Below are positions 1 through 6,934 of a stretch of 24,221 bases of DNA, in pieces. Source of the stretch: Phycisphaerae bacterium (GTDB lineage Bacteria; Planctomycetota; Phycisphaerae; UBA1845; UTPLA1); assembly GCA_016935885.1 (NCBI GenBank), contig JAFGQA010000218.1, forward strand, positions 1 to 24,221, given 5' to 3'. A program made the position numbers and the translations under genes. The notes under the pieces are model-generated. The model made no database searches. It was not told the origin of the DNA and saw nothing but the letters and a program-made list of their open reading frames with translations. The stretch's first letter is position 1. Each line of letters begins with the position of its first letter.

Positions 1-23
1 ATCCTTTCTCGGCACCGGCTTCA

Positions 24-47
24 GGACCGAGAAGGGATTCTCGGTCC
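24..47. repeat. perfect hairpin, repeat family D
   Basis: GGACCGAGAA (24-33) and TTCTCGGTCC (38-47) are perfect reverse complements around a 4-base loop GGGA. The same core recurs at 3097-3116 and, inverted, at 3036-3051, so this is a dispersed repeat rather than only a local fold. It lies downstream of nuoC on the minus strand, but no T-run follows in that direction. Confidence 0.8.
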
Positions 48-59
48 AGCAATCGTAGT

Positions 60-79
60 CGCGTTTCCTGTGAAACGCG
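60..79 (-). terminator. hairpin just after nuoC
   Basis: CGCGTTTC (60-67) and GAAACGCG (72-79) form a perfect 8-bp stem with a CTGT loop, starting 11 bases beyond the nuoC stop codon. No T-tract follows on the minus strand, so it is not a classical intrinsic terminator. It may protect the 3' end of the message or attenuate transcription. The structure is certain; the role is inferred. Confidence 0.4.
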
Positions 80-90
80 GTACTAGACTT

Positions 91-654
91 CTAGTGCATC
101 GGCCTGGTTTGCTCGTACTCCGTCACGGCCGGGATGCCGTGATACTCCATCGGAAACACGTAGTCCTTCCGCAAGGGGTGCCCTTCCCAATCGTCCGGGC
201 ACAAGATCCGCCGGGGATGGCGCCCTTCGGGGCTGTCGATCGAATCCGGGTTGCCGTCGATGATGATGCCCATCATGTCGTAGGCCTCCCGCTCGTGCCA
301 TTCGGCCGTGGGCCAGACGCTCGCCACGCTGGGGATGTGCGGGTCGTCGCGAGGCACCTTGATCTTCACGCAGAATTCGTGCCGCTTGGTCCAAAGCTCC
401 GTCGAGTCCGGCTCCCCGTCGCACGAATACATGTCGTAAACGGCAAGTAGCTCCTTGTCATCGGGCATGTCCACGGAGGAGATGCAGCGCAGCACGTTGA
501 AGTGCAGACGCTCGTCGTCCTTCATGAACCGGGCCACGTCCGGCCAAGCGGCCGCCGCGATGGTCACGTGCGGGTGCGCCCCGTCGAAGCTCGCCCCGGT
601 GATCTTGTCGCCGAACTTCTCTTTCAGGATCTCTGTGATTGCTTCGGGTGTCAT
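91..654 (-). CDS. nuoC: NADH-quinone oxidoreductase subunit C
   Basis: This 187-residue protein is the 30-kDa hydrophilic connecting subunit of respiratory complex I. It sits with NuoB and NuoD at the base of the peripheral arm near the quinone site and carries no cofactor itself. The family signature is in the C-terminal half: WHEREAYDMMGI, then HPRRILCPDDWEGHPLRKDY, which is the classical complex I 30-kDa motif. The ATG at 654 lies 13 bases after the nuoB stop, so the two are almost certainly co-transcribed. The ribosome site is weak (TGGAA). It is a stand-alone NuoC, not a NuoCD fusion; NuoD, if present, would lie beyond the left edge, and two hairpins fill the remaining 90 bases. Confidence 0.95.
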   Translation of the reverse strand: MTPEAITEILKEKFGDKITGASFDGAHPHVTIAAAAWPDVARFMKDDERLHFNVLRCISSVDMPDDKELLAVYDMYSCDGEPDSTELWTKRHEFCVKIKVPRDDPHIPSVASVWPTAEWHEREAYDMMGIIIDGNPDSIDSPEGRHPRRILCPDDWEGHPLRKDYVFPMEYHGIPAVTEYEQTRPMH

Positions 655-667
655 GTTCGTTCCAGGC

Positions 668-1195
668 TCATGCCCCGACCGCCGCCGGCTGATACTCCGC
701 GCCGTGCCGGTGGCGTCTGGCGATGGTTTGGTTCTTGATCATATCCTGAAGCCGCATGAGGCCTTCCATCAGCGCCTCCGGCCGCGGAGGGCAGCCCGGC
801 ACGTAGATGTCAACCGGCACGATCAGGTCCACGCCCTTGACGACGTGGTAGCCGTGCTTGAAGTACGGGCCGCCGCCGACCGTGCAGGCACCCATCGCCA
901 TGACGTACTTCGGCTCGGGCATCTGGTTGTACAGCCGCTTGAGGCGCGTGGCCATCTTGTATGTCACCGTGCCGGCGACGATCATCAGGTCCGACTGCCG
1001 CGGCGATGCCCGAAACGCCCCCGCGCCAAATCGGTCGAGGTCATACCGGCCGGCCCCGACGGACATCATCTCGATCGCGCAGCACGCCAAGCCGAACGTC
1101 ATCGGCCAGATGCTCGAACGCCGGCCCCAGTTGACCGCATAGTCGAGCGAGGTGATGATCACGCCTTCTTCAAACCGATTCTCGATCCAACTCAT
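668..1195 (-). CDS. nuoB: NADH-quinone oxidoreductase subunit B
   Basis: This 175-residue subunit holds the terminal iron-sulfur cluster N2, which passes electrons to quinone. The four ligand cysteines are visible: the adjacent pair C38-C39 in [12 protein letters not shown]104 in GACTVGGGP, and C135 in [11 protein letters not shown]. Length and motifs are typical of the family. It is the third gene in the order nuoI-nuoA-nuoB-nuoC, 48 bases after nuoA. A purine-rich GAGAAAG lies upstream of the ATG. Residues after about 155 (a His/Arg-rich tail) are lineage-specific. Nothing suggests loss of function. Confidence 0.97.
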   Translation of the reverse strand: MSWIENRFEEGVIITSLDYAVNWGRRSSIWPMTFGLACCAIEMMSVGAGRYDLDRFGAGAFRASPRQSDLMIVAGTVTYKMATRLKRLYNQMPEPKYVMAMGACTVGGGPYFKHGYHVVKGVDLIVPVDIYVPGCPPRPEALMEGLMRLQDMIKNQTIARRHRHGAEYQPAAVGA

Positions 1196-1243
1196 TGTGT
1201 CTTTCTCAGTTGCGTTTTGAGCGATTCAGCTACTAGCTGTCAC

Positions 1244-1648
1244 CTATCGGTCGTCGGTTTTCATCCTGCCACGCTCCGTTGCCCGGACCCAATCCAGATA
1301 GCCGAAGCGCCACAGATACACGAAGCCAACGACGATCACCAGGAAGAAGAACAGCATGTCCCACAGGGCCGCCGGGCCGCTTCTCAGATACACGACCGCC
1401 CACGGATAGAACAACGCAATCTCGATATCAAAGACCAGGAAGACCAACGCCACCACGTAGAAACGCAGGTCGAACTGGACCAGGCACGGTCCGATCGTCG
1501 GCTCGCCGCACTCGTACGGCACGCCCTTGTCCGGATGCGCCAGCTTCCTCCGAACGAACCGCCCAACGATCAGTCCTCCCAGGGCAACTGCCCCACCGCC
1601 GATCACAAACAGCAACAAACCAAGGACCAGATTCTCACCACCAGACAT
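1244..1648 (-). CDS. nuoA: NADH-quinone oxidoreductase subunit A
   Basis: This is the small membrane subunit of complex I, about 134 residues. Three hydrophobic segments are visible: near the N-terminus (LVLGLLLFVIGGGAVALGGL), in the middle (FYVVALVFLVFDIEIALFYPW) and at the end (ALWDMLFFFLVIVVGFVYLW). The family's conserved loop is recognisable (VPYECGEPTIG and FDIEIALFYPWA). The reading frame is open to a GTG at 1681, but the ATG at 1648 gives the normal NuoA N-terminus and has GAGGGAG upstream, so I chose it. It is separated from nuoI by 194 bases that carry an inverted-repeat element, and it is followed closely by nuoB. Confidence 0.93.
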   Translation of the reverse strand: MSGGENLVLGLLLFVIGGGAVALGGLIVGRFVRRKLAHPDKGVPYECGEPTIGPCLVQFDLRFYVVALVFLVFDIEIALFYPWAVVYLRSGPAALWDMLFFFLVIVVGFVYLWRFGYLDWVRATERGRMKTDDR

Positions 1649-1729
1649 GATCAACCAGACTCCCTCGCGTGCTCCAGGCACGCCGTTTATCGGTGAGGCC
1701 CCACGGGCTGAGGCCCGCGGCTCGGTTGG

Positions 1730-1835
1730 CTAGCAGCCCGTGGCAGAACTGTGGCACCGGCGTCTCGCCGGTGGTTCTCACGGTCTGGAAAGGCGTTTCC
1801 GAACCGCTGTCTTCCCTTTTACGACGGGCTGCTAG
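1730..1835. repeat. 106-bp inverted-repeat element (family E, MITE-like)
   Basis: Perfect 12-bp terminal inverted repeats CTAGCAGCCCGT (1730-1741) and ACGGGCTGCTAG (1824-1835) bound the element. Inside, CACCGGCG (1755-1762) and CGCCGGTG (1766-1773) form a perfect 8-bp stem with a TCT loop, flanked by AGAAC and GTTCT. A second small stem, GGAAA-GGCG-TTTCC, follows. Related sequence occurs at 10022-10069 and near 14418-14440. It has no coding capacity. It sits between nuoI and nuoA inside what should be one transcript. Confidence 0.7.
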
Positions 1836-1842
1836 ATGTCGC

Positions 1843-2529
1843 TCAACTGTCTTCAGCCGCCTTGTCTTTGATCGCCTTGTCTTTCGACGTTCTGTCTGCC
1901 GCTGCCTCGGCTTTCGCCGCGGGGGGCTCCTTCTTCGGGATCTCGGTTACCTCCAGGGCCTTCCGCATCGCCTCACGAACAGGCTCCGCCCGCCTCTCCC
2001 ACCGAGCCTTCTGCTCGGCTGCCCAGGTGGGGATTCTCGCCTTCTGCATCCAGTACGGCTCCGGTGTCTGCTTGCCCTGCAAGGCCAGTTCCGTGAACTC
2101 AACCACCATCTCACTCCGCGTATAGGCGCTCAGGTCATGGTTGTCGCCCATGTGGAGGCAGCTCGTCGGACACGGCGCCGCACATAAGCCGCAGAACAGA
2201 CACTTGGAGTAGTCGATTGCGTAACGCTCGATCGCTCCGCCGGCCGCAATCCCCGTCTCCTTGAGCATTTTCCGTGGCCCGGACTTCTCGATGTAGATGC
2301 AATCAATGGGACACGCCCTCGCACACGCGTCGCAGGCGATGCACTTCTGTGCTTCCCACCAGTGAAAGCCGCGATACCGGGGTTGGATCACCGGGGCCAT
2401 GTCCGGGTACTGGACGGTGACCGTTCGTGCGAAGCAGTACTTCAACGTGACCCGCATCCCGATCAGGATCGTCCTGACCGTATCGTAAATGTTTCGGAAG
2501 TAAGGTGTGCTGGGGTGCGCTGCTACCAT
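1843..2529 (-). CDS. nuoI: NADH-quinone oxidoreductase subunit I
   Basis: This is the ferredoxin-like subunit of complex I with two 4Fe-4S clusters (N6a, N6b) that relay electrons toward NuoB. The two binding motifs, CIACDACARACP and CLFCGLCAAPCP, are complete CxxCxxCxxxCP patterns. The ATG at 2529 gives a normal N-terminus (MVAAHPSTPYFRNIYD) and has GAGG upstream; the frame is open further to 2595 without similarity. The 228-residue product is longer than the usual 160-180 because of a charged Ala/Lys/Glu tail of about 45 residues after the last conserved block. It stands upstream of nuoA, an unusual place, because nuoI normally follows nuoH. Confidence 0.95.
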   Translation of the reverse strand: MVAAHPSTPYFRNIYDTVRTILIGMRVTLKYCFARTVTVQYPDMAPVIQPRYRGFHWWEAQKCIACDACARACPIDCIYIEKSGPRKMLKETGIAAGGAIERYAIDYSKCLFCGLCAAPCPTSCLHMGDNHDLSAYTRSEMVVEFTELALQGKQTPEPYWMQKARIPTWAAEQKARWERRAEPVREAMRKALEVTEIPKKEPPAAKAEAAADRTSKDKAIKDKAAEDS

Positions 2530-2633
2530 GTCCGGTTGTTTCCTCGACCTGGGGCCAAAGGCCATCGCCGGTCGCCGACCCGGCGCCTCCGGCACTTGCG
2601 GAGCACCGCACCGGGCCTGATCACGAACCGAGT

Positions 2634-2663
2634 ACTATACGCGCAGGTGGCCCGCGATGCCAC
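2634..2663 (-). promoter_or_regulatory. possible sigma70-type promoter for nuoI
   Basis: Read on the minus strand: GTGGCA (-35, 4 of 6 matches) and TATAGT (-10, 5 of 6) separated by 18 bases, about 100 bases upstream of the nuoI start. It is the best promoter-like match in this gap but is found by eye only. Confidence 0.35.
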
Positions 2664-2728
2664 CCACCAGCCCAAGCCCACATCGAGCGGCTCCGTGACG
2701 ATTCAGGCGGGTGACAAGTTCATTAGGC

Positions 2729-2839
2729 GGGTGCCGCTGGCAGCTTGCCTGCCAGTGCGGATGCCGGGTGCCACTGGCAGCTTGCCTGCCAGTGCGGATG
2801 CCGGGTGCCACTGGCAGCTTGCCTGCCAGTGCGGATGCC
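2729..2839 (+). repeat. three 37-bp tandem hairpin units (family A)
   Basis: Three head-to-tail copies start at 2729, 2766 and 2803. The second and third are identical and the first differs by one base (G for A). Each contains CACTGGCAG-CTTGC-CTGCCAGTG (CGCTGGCAG in the first), a 9-bp hairpin with a 5-base loop. Single copies or variants occur at 10087-10116, 14300-14330, 14348-14370, 18834-18856 and 23809-23838. The unit length is not a multiple of three and no spacers lie between units. Confidence 0.9.
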
Positions 2840-2961
2840 CTACGCGCCCACCAAGACGGCCGCACGGAGCGGGCAAGCCGCCGTACGTATTCAGCCTTCA
2901 AACGGATTGACATGGGTACGGACTGGCACGGCTACGGTGTGGCGTGGCTACGGGGTGGCAT

Positions 2962-3006
2962 GGGTAACGAACGACCCGCCCAACGGGGGTGGGTCGTTCG
3001 TTACCC
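2962..3006. repeat. long hairpin, repeat family B
   Basis: GGGTAACGAACGACCC (2962-2977) and GGGTCGTTCGTTACCC (2991-3006) are perfect 16-base reverse complements with a 13-base G/C-rich loop. It is preceded by GGGGTGGCAT, an outer arm it shares with the copy at 18962-19004 and with family C hairpins. No T-run follows on either strand. Confidence 0.85.
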
Positions 3007-3035
3007 GTGGGAACAGACCGGAATGACCACTGGTA

Positions 3036-3051
3036 CGAGAATCCCTTCTCG
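3036..3051 (-). repeat. family D hairpin, inverted copy
   Basis: CGAGAA-TCCC-TTCTCG is the reverse complement of the core seen at 24-47 and 3097-3116. The stem is 6 bp. Confidence 0.6.
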
Positions 3052-3096
3052 CATCCACTTCCGGCGGGAATCCTCTCCAACGCCTCGATACAAGGG

Positions 3097-3116
3097 GCCG
3101 AGAAGGGATTCTCGGC
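3097..3116 (+). repeat. family D hairpin
   Basis: GCCGAGAA (3097-3104) and TTCTCGGC (3109-3116) pair perfectly around GGGA, the same loop as at 24-47. Both copies are followed by a CAGC and nearby TCGTA, so similarity extends beyond the palindrome. Confidence 0.7.
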
Positions 3117-3134
3117 TCAGCGTCGTATGCCTAC

Positions 3135-3171
3135 GGGTAAGCTCCGCCGCCGCTGGCGGCTCCGCTTACCC
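3135..3171. repeat. hairpin, repeat family C
   Basis: GGGTAAGC (3135-3142) pairs with GCTTACCC (3164-3171). Inside, GCCGCC and GGCGGC pair, leaving a small internal mismatch. The right arm continues into ATGCCACC, matching the outer arm of family B. A second copy is at 18895-18931. Confidence 0.7.
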
Positions 3172-3203
3172 ATGCCACCTCGCCAAACACGTACGCCCCG
3201 CCC

Positions 3204-3239
3204 GTGGCATCCAGAATCGAGTGCCTCCGGAAATACCAC
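3204..3239 (-). repeat. dispersed repeat F
   Basis: Read on the minus strand it contains TTCCGGAGGCACTCGATTCT followed by GG-TGCCAC. Close relatives lie at 10161-10196 (minus) and 23784-23816 (plus), at the latter two directly next to a family A hairpin or remnant. Confidence 0.55.
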
Positions 3240-3359
3240 AAGCCCTCTCAAACGCCGCGACGAGGTCCGGCCCACCGCCGAAAGACCTGCGCTGTCTACA
3301 TTATTGGACCCGGCGCCCGCCGTTAGGCCGCGCCCATGCTACGGCCTCGATATAGTCTC

Positions 3360-4598
3360 TTACTTCTTCTTCCTCGCGCCGGTCGGCTTCTCCTCCTCCT
3401 CAGGCAGTTCGTACGGCACGGCTCGGGGGCTCACGAGTGGCATTCTGGCGTACATCACCCACAGCCATAAGACGCCACCGATGAACGTAGCCACGCTAAT
3501 GGCCTGGGAGATCGTCAACCCACCGACGTCCAACGGATTATCCTGACGAATCAACTCGAGAAAGACCCGCGAGATGGAGTACAGGATCAGGAACCACCCC
3601 ACGATGATCCCGTGCCGCTTGCGGTAGTAGAACATCGCCGTCAACACCCAGCAGAGGATCAGACCATTGATCGTGGCGTAGATCTGTGCGGGATGCACCG
3701 GCTTCGAGGGATACTGGGCGGCAAGCTGGGCCAACTGTTGGGATGTCAGGCCATACGTCTGGCAGCGGTTGTGTACGACACCTCGACTGGTTTGCCAGTA
3801 ACTCTGAATCGCTCCATCCGCCGCCTTCGCCTTCGCCTTGAGATCCTCCAGCACGGCTTCGTCCGCACCGGCAGTGCGCCGCCTCTGATATTCCTCCTTG
3901 ACCGACGCACGCCTCTCCTTGAGTCCCCGATATGTTTTGCCTCCATCCTCCACCAGGGCGTCGATATACTCTCGTGGAAGCGGCAGGCTCTCGCCGGTCG
4001 ACAAGATGTAGATGAGCTCTTTCGGCAGCGTCAGTTGGCCATACTTGTATTGCTGCACCATGGGAAGGCTGCCGTACGGAAACCGCACCGCCCATGGAAT
4101 CGTCGCCCGCTCACGTGCCGGATCGGTCTGGTCCACGCAGATCGCGCCCCAACAACACCCGTTTAAGAAGCAACCGATCCGCGTGATAGCCAGCCCCCAG
4201 GCCAGCGACGGCATCGTGATGTCGAGGTACCACCGCGTCGAAGCCTTGGCAACGTACCTGAGGTAGATGGCAATCGCCGGAATCACCAGCAGCGGCCCAC
4301 CCCAGAACTCAAGCCCTCCCGCCCGGATGTCGAATACCGACATCAGCGGATTCGACTGGCTCGCGAACCGCGTATCCCAATAGTGGAGCACGAACATCGC
4401 CCGGGCGCCGATCACGCCGAAGATCAGGGCGATGAAGCCCATGTTCAGGACGATGTCTGGATTCGCCTGTGATTTGTACGCCCGACGGCATGCCAGCCAG
4501 ATGCCCGTCAGGAAGGCGATCATCATCATCACGCCGTAGCTTTTGATGTCCGCCAGCCAATCGGGCAGGAATGGGATTCTGAACATCGTCGGGTACAT
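3360..4598 (-). CDS. lgt: prolipoprotein diacylglyceryl transferase with a large insertion
   Basis: Lgt moves a diacylglyceryl group from phosphatidylglycerol to the lipobox cysteine of prolipoproteins in the inner membrane, the first step of lipoprotein maturation. Family marks: KSYGVMMMIAF (residues 19-29), GARAMFVLHYW (64-74), GGLEFWGG (94-101), the signature TRIGCFLNGCCWG (139-151), HPAQIY (302-307) and RVFLELIRQDN (344-354). About six or seven hydrophobic segments are visible. At 412 residues it is far longer than the usual 260-300. The excess is a charged block at about 160-297, between the signature motif and HPAQIY, plus a Glu/Lys-rich tail. The start could also be the ATG at 4586. 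It is the last gene of the minus-strand run that begins at 9672. Confidence 0.9.
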   Translation of the reverse strand: MYPTMFRIPFLPDWLADIKSYGVMMMIAFLTGIWLACRRAYKSQANPDIVLNMGFIALIFGVIGARAMFVLHYWDTRFASQSNPLMSVFDIRAGGLEFWGGPLLVIPAIAIYLRYVAKASTRWYLDITMPSLAWGLAITRIGCFLNGCCWGAICVDQTDPARERATIPWAVRFPYGSLPMVQQYKYGQLTLPKELIYILSTGESLPLPREYIDALVEDGGKTYRGLKERRASVKEEYQRRRTAGADEAVLEDLKAKAKAADGAIQSYWQTSRGVVHNRCQTYGLTSQQLAQLAAQYPSKPVHPAQIYATINGLILCWVLTAMFYYRKRHGIIVGWFLILYSISRVFLELIRQDNPLDVGGLTISQAISVATFIGGVLWLWVMYARMPLVSPRAVPYELPEEEEKPTGARKKK

Positions 4599-4648
4599 GA
4601 GGCAATCCCAAGTGACAGTTGACGATCACCGATTGGCCTGATGCAAAC

Positions 4649-4704
4649 CGTCAATCCCCAATCGTCAATCCCCAATCGTCAATCGTCAATCGTCAATCCC
4701 CCAT
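4649..4704 (-). repeat. CGTCAAT heptamer repeat overlapping the panC 3' end
   Basis: Two 14-bp units CGTCAATCCCCAAT (4649-4676) are followed by two CGTCAAT heptamers (4677-4690) and a closing CGTCAATCCCCCAT (4691-4704). The last unit encodes the panC stop and final codons on the minus strand. The repeat fills much of the gap between panC and lgt. Confidence 0.85.
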
Positions 4705-5586
4705 GTCCACGAGCACGTTGTCGATCAGCCGCGTCTCACCGATCCGGACGGCTCCCGCGACCATGACGCGCCCCTTCGGCTCGGCGATCGGCTCGAGCGT
4801 CTCAGGATCGACGATGTCGAGATAGTCGATCGTTACATGCCCGGCCCGCGCAATGATCGCCCGCATCGCGGCGATGGTCTGCCCGATGGTCCCCTCCCCG
4901 GCCAGCAGTCGATCACGACCAGTGCATAGCGCCTTGTACAGGCACACTGACCTCTCACGCTCCTCGGGACTGAGACGGACGTTCCGACTGGACATCGCCA
5001 GCCCATCCGGCTCGCGAACCAACGGACAGACCTCGATCCGCACGGGCATGTGCAAGTCCTTCACCATTCGCCGGATAACCACCGCCTGTTGGGCGTCCTT
5101 CTGGCCGAAGTACGCCACGTCCGGTTGCACGATGTTGAACAGCTTCGCGACCACCGTGCAGACGCCCTCGAAGTGCCCAGGCCGATACCCGCCGCACATC
5201 GACTCGGCCAGCGCACCCGGCCGCACGCGCGTCTGATCACCTGGCGGGTAGATCTCCTCGCTCCTCGGCGCAAAGATCAGATCCACGCCCAGCTTGCGGC
5301 ATGCCTCCCGATCCGCCTCCAGCGTCCGCGGGTACTCCTCGTAGTCCTCGCTCGGCCCAAACTGCGTTGGGTTGACATAGATGCTCGCCACGACGTACGC
5401 GCCGCCCTGCTTTGCCGCCTCGATCAGGCTCAGATGTCCCGCGTGCAACGCCCCCATTGTCGGCACGAACGCGATCGCTCGACCACGCTCTCGGGCTCTC
5501 GAAACCACCGCTCGCACATCCTCCACGCGCGAGACGAGCGCTGGCATCGCCAACCCCAAGGTATCCTGTCTCACTACGCTTGACAT
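4693..5586 (-). CDS. panC: pantothenate synthetase
   Basis: PanC joins D-pantoate and beta-alanine with ATP to make pantothenate, the coenzyme A precursor, in the cytoplasm. The motifs are complete: PTMGALHAGH (residues 42-51, the HIGH-type nucleotide site), VNPTQFGPSEDYEEYPRT, GGYRPGHFEGVCTVVAKLFN, YFGQKDAQQ (159-167) and DGLAMSSRN (194-202). The open frame runs to 5793, but that extension overlaps the previous gene and has no similarity. I chose the ATG at 5586 (297 residues); the ATG at 5547 (284 residues) is equally plausible and closer to the usual length. The final codons are formed by a CGTCAAT repeat. No panB or panD is nearby. Confidence 0.94.
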   Translation of the reverse strand: MSSVVRQDTLGLAMPALVSRVEDVRAVVSRARERGRAIAFVPTMGALHAGHLSLIEAAKQGGAYVVASIYVNPTQFGPSEDYEEYPRTLEADREACRKLGVDLIFAPRSEEIYPPGDQTRVRPGALAESMCGGYRPGHFEGVCTVVAKLFNIVQPDVAYFGQKDAQQAVVIRRMVKDLHMPVRIEVCPLVREPDGLAMSSRNVRLSPEERERSVCLYKALCTGRDRLLAGEGTIGQTIAAMRAIIARAGHVTIDYLDIVDPETLEPIAEPKGRVMVAGAVRIGETRLIDNVLVDMGD

Positions 5587-5689
5587 GCCTGTGCCCCGAA
5601 CCCGGGCTCGACCATCCCCGGGCGAGCTCGACCGTGGCTTGCCACCTGGCGGATCACCGGGCCGTAACGCGCGCCGCCGCGCCAGCACG

Positions 5690-6829
5690 CTACTCGTTGA
5701 CCCCGCTGATCCCCAGTAAGTCGACTTCGAAGATGAGCATTGCGTTGGGCGGGATTCTTGGCGCCCGGCCACGCTCGCCGTAGGCCAGTTCACCGGGGAT
5801 CACCAGCCAGCGCTTGCCGCCGACCTTCATCGTGCTGATTCCCTCGTTGAAGCCGGGCACAAAGCCGGTGGCACGGTTCTTCATCGGCTGATCCGCGCCT
5901 TCATGAGTCGACCAGAACTTCGTGCCGTCAGTCAACCAGCCCGTGCAGTGCGCCGTAATCGTGTCGGTCTTCTGCGGTGAGGCGCCGTCGCCCTCGGTCA
6001 CGTCGACGTACCACAGGCCCGTCTCGCTGGTCGTACCCTTGCCGACGTCGCCGCCTTGCTTGTTCACAAACTCCATGGCCTTCTCGAAATCCATCTTCGC
6101 CGCCTCTGCTTTCTTCTTGGCCGCTTCGGCCTCCTTCTTGGCCTGCTCCGCCTCCCGTGCTCGGGCGGCGGCGATGGCGTCCTTGAGCTCCGCGGGTTCG
6201 ACGCGCGTGACCTTCTCGATGACCACGGGCTCGACAGGCGCGTTGGTGTGTTGGCCTGCGCCCTCGGTCTGCACCACCTTGATTTTGTCCACGGTCTCCA
6301 TGCCCTTGATGACTTGCCCGAAGACGGCGTACCCCGCCCCGTCACGCGGCACGTCGAGACCATTGTTGTCCACAACGTTGATGAAGAACTGCGATGTGGC
6401 CGAATCGGGCTGGCGGCCAAGACGGGCCATGGCGATGGTGCCTCGCATGTTCTTCAGGCCGTTTTGCCACTCGTTCTTGATGGCTGGCCGGGTTTCCTTC
6501 TTGTTCATATCCTTGTCGAAACCACCGCCCTGAATCATGAAGTTCGCAATGACCCTATGGAAAACAGTGCCGTCGTAGAAACTGCTGTCGGCGTAGTCGA
6601 GGAAGTTCTTGACCGTGATCGGGGCCTTCTCCTGGTTCAACTCGATGAAGATGTCGCCCAGTGTTGTCGCCATCTTCACATAGACCCGGTCCGGGATCTT
6701 CGGCTTTGCATCCGTTTTGGCCTTTGCTTTCGTCTCGCCCTCGGGTTGGTCATCGGCCATAACAACGCTGGCCGACAGGGTGGCAATACACACCAGGGCC
6801 GCACACGCGATCGCTATAAAACGACTCAT
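5690..6829 (-). CDS. secreted cyclophilin-FKBP double peptidyl-prolyl isomerase
   Basis: This 379-residue protein has two prolyl isomerase domains, likely a periplasmic folding helper. Residues 1-26 form a signal peptide (Lys/Arg-poor start, hydrophobic core, cleavage near VMA-DD). Residues about 50-208 are a cyclophilin with FHRVIANFMIQGGG (90-103, catalytic Arg92) and SQFFINV (146-152). An Ala/Lys/Glu-rich helical linker spans 213-250. Residues about 268-373 are FKBP-like (DGTKF, GFNEGISTMKVGGKRW, IPPNAMLIFEVDLL). In the FKBP part, the usual FDSS is FWST, so the active-site Asp is missing and this half may bind rather than catalyse. The ATG at 6829 has GAGG with a 7-base spacing; the longer frame to 6892 would bury the signal peptide. 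Confidence 0.92.
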   Translation of the reverse strand: MSRFIAIACAALVCIATLSASVVMADDQPEGETKAKAKTDAKPKIPDRVYVKMATTLGDIFIELNQEKAPITVKNFLDYADSSFYDGTVFHRVIANFMIQGGGFDKDMNKKETRPAIKNEWQNGLKNMRGTIAMARLGRQPDSATSQFFINVVDNNGLDVPRDGAGYAVFGQVIKGMETVDKIKVVQTEGAGQHTNAPVEPVVIEKVTRVEPAELKDAIAAARAREAEQAKKEAEAAKKKAEAAKMDFEKAMEFVNKQGGDVGKGTTSETGLWYVDVTEGDGASPQKTDTITAHCTGWLTDGTKFWSTHEGADQPMKNRATGFVPGFNEGISTMKVGGKRWLVIPGELAYGERGRAPRIPPNAMLIFEVDLLGISGVNE

Positions 6830-6903
6830 TGGAATACCTCGCTTCTGACTGCTCCAAGTGGTTCTCAGGGGAGCCGCACGACACCCATACACAAAGACTG
6901 GCT

Positions 6904-6932
6904 AGGCTAGGGGAATACCAGAAAGCTGTCAA
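6904..6932 (-). promoter_or_regulatory. probable promoter of the cyclophilin-FKBP gene
   Basis: On the minus strand a perfect TTGACA (6927-6932) is followed after 17 bases by TAGCCT (6904-6909, a weak -10). The -35 box almost touches the stop codon of the preceding gene at 6935. The leader to the ATG at 6829 would be about 70 bases. Confidence 0.42.
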
Positions 6933-6934
6933 AC

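Larger units (their letters stand above)
2530..3359. other. 830-base intergenic repeat island
   Basis: No gene is supported here. The short open frames run through repeats and lack family similarity. The stretch holds, in order, the putative nuoI promoter, a triple 37-bp tandem repeat, a 16-bp-stem hairpin (family B), two family D hairpins, a family C hairpin and one copy of repeat F. It separates nuoI (transcribed leftward) from the 3' end of lgt. Confidence 0.75.

Noticed and set aside
455..1696. 413-residue plus-strand open frame
   Set aside because: It is the complement of nuoB, nuoA and part of nuoC, with Arg/His-rich sequence typical of antisense frames in GC-rich DNA.
2729..2839. CRISPR array
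   Set aside because: The 37-bp units are directly adjacent with no unique spacers, each is itself a hairpin, and no cas gene is present.
5587..5793. N-terminal extension of PanC
   Set aside because: It overlaps the 3' end of the cyclophilin-FKBP gene and is low-complexity, and known PanC proteins start close to the ATG at 5547 or 5586.
6056..6910. 284-residue plus-strand open frame
   Set aside because: Complement of the cyclophilin-FKBP gene, which has unmistakable domains on the other strand.
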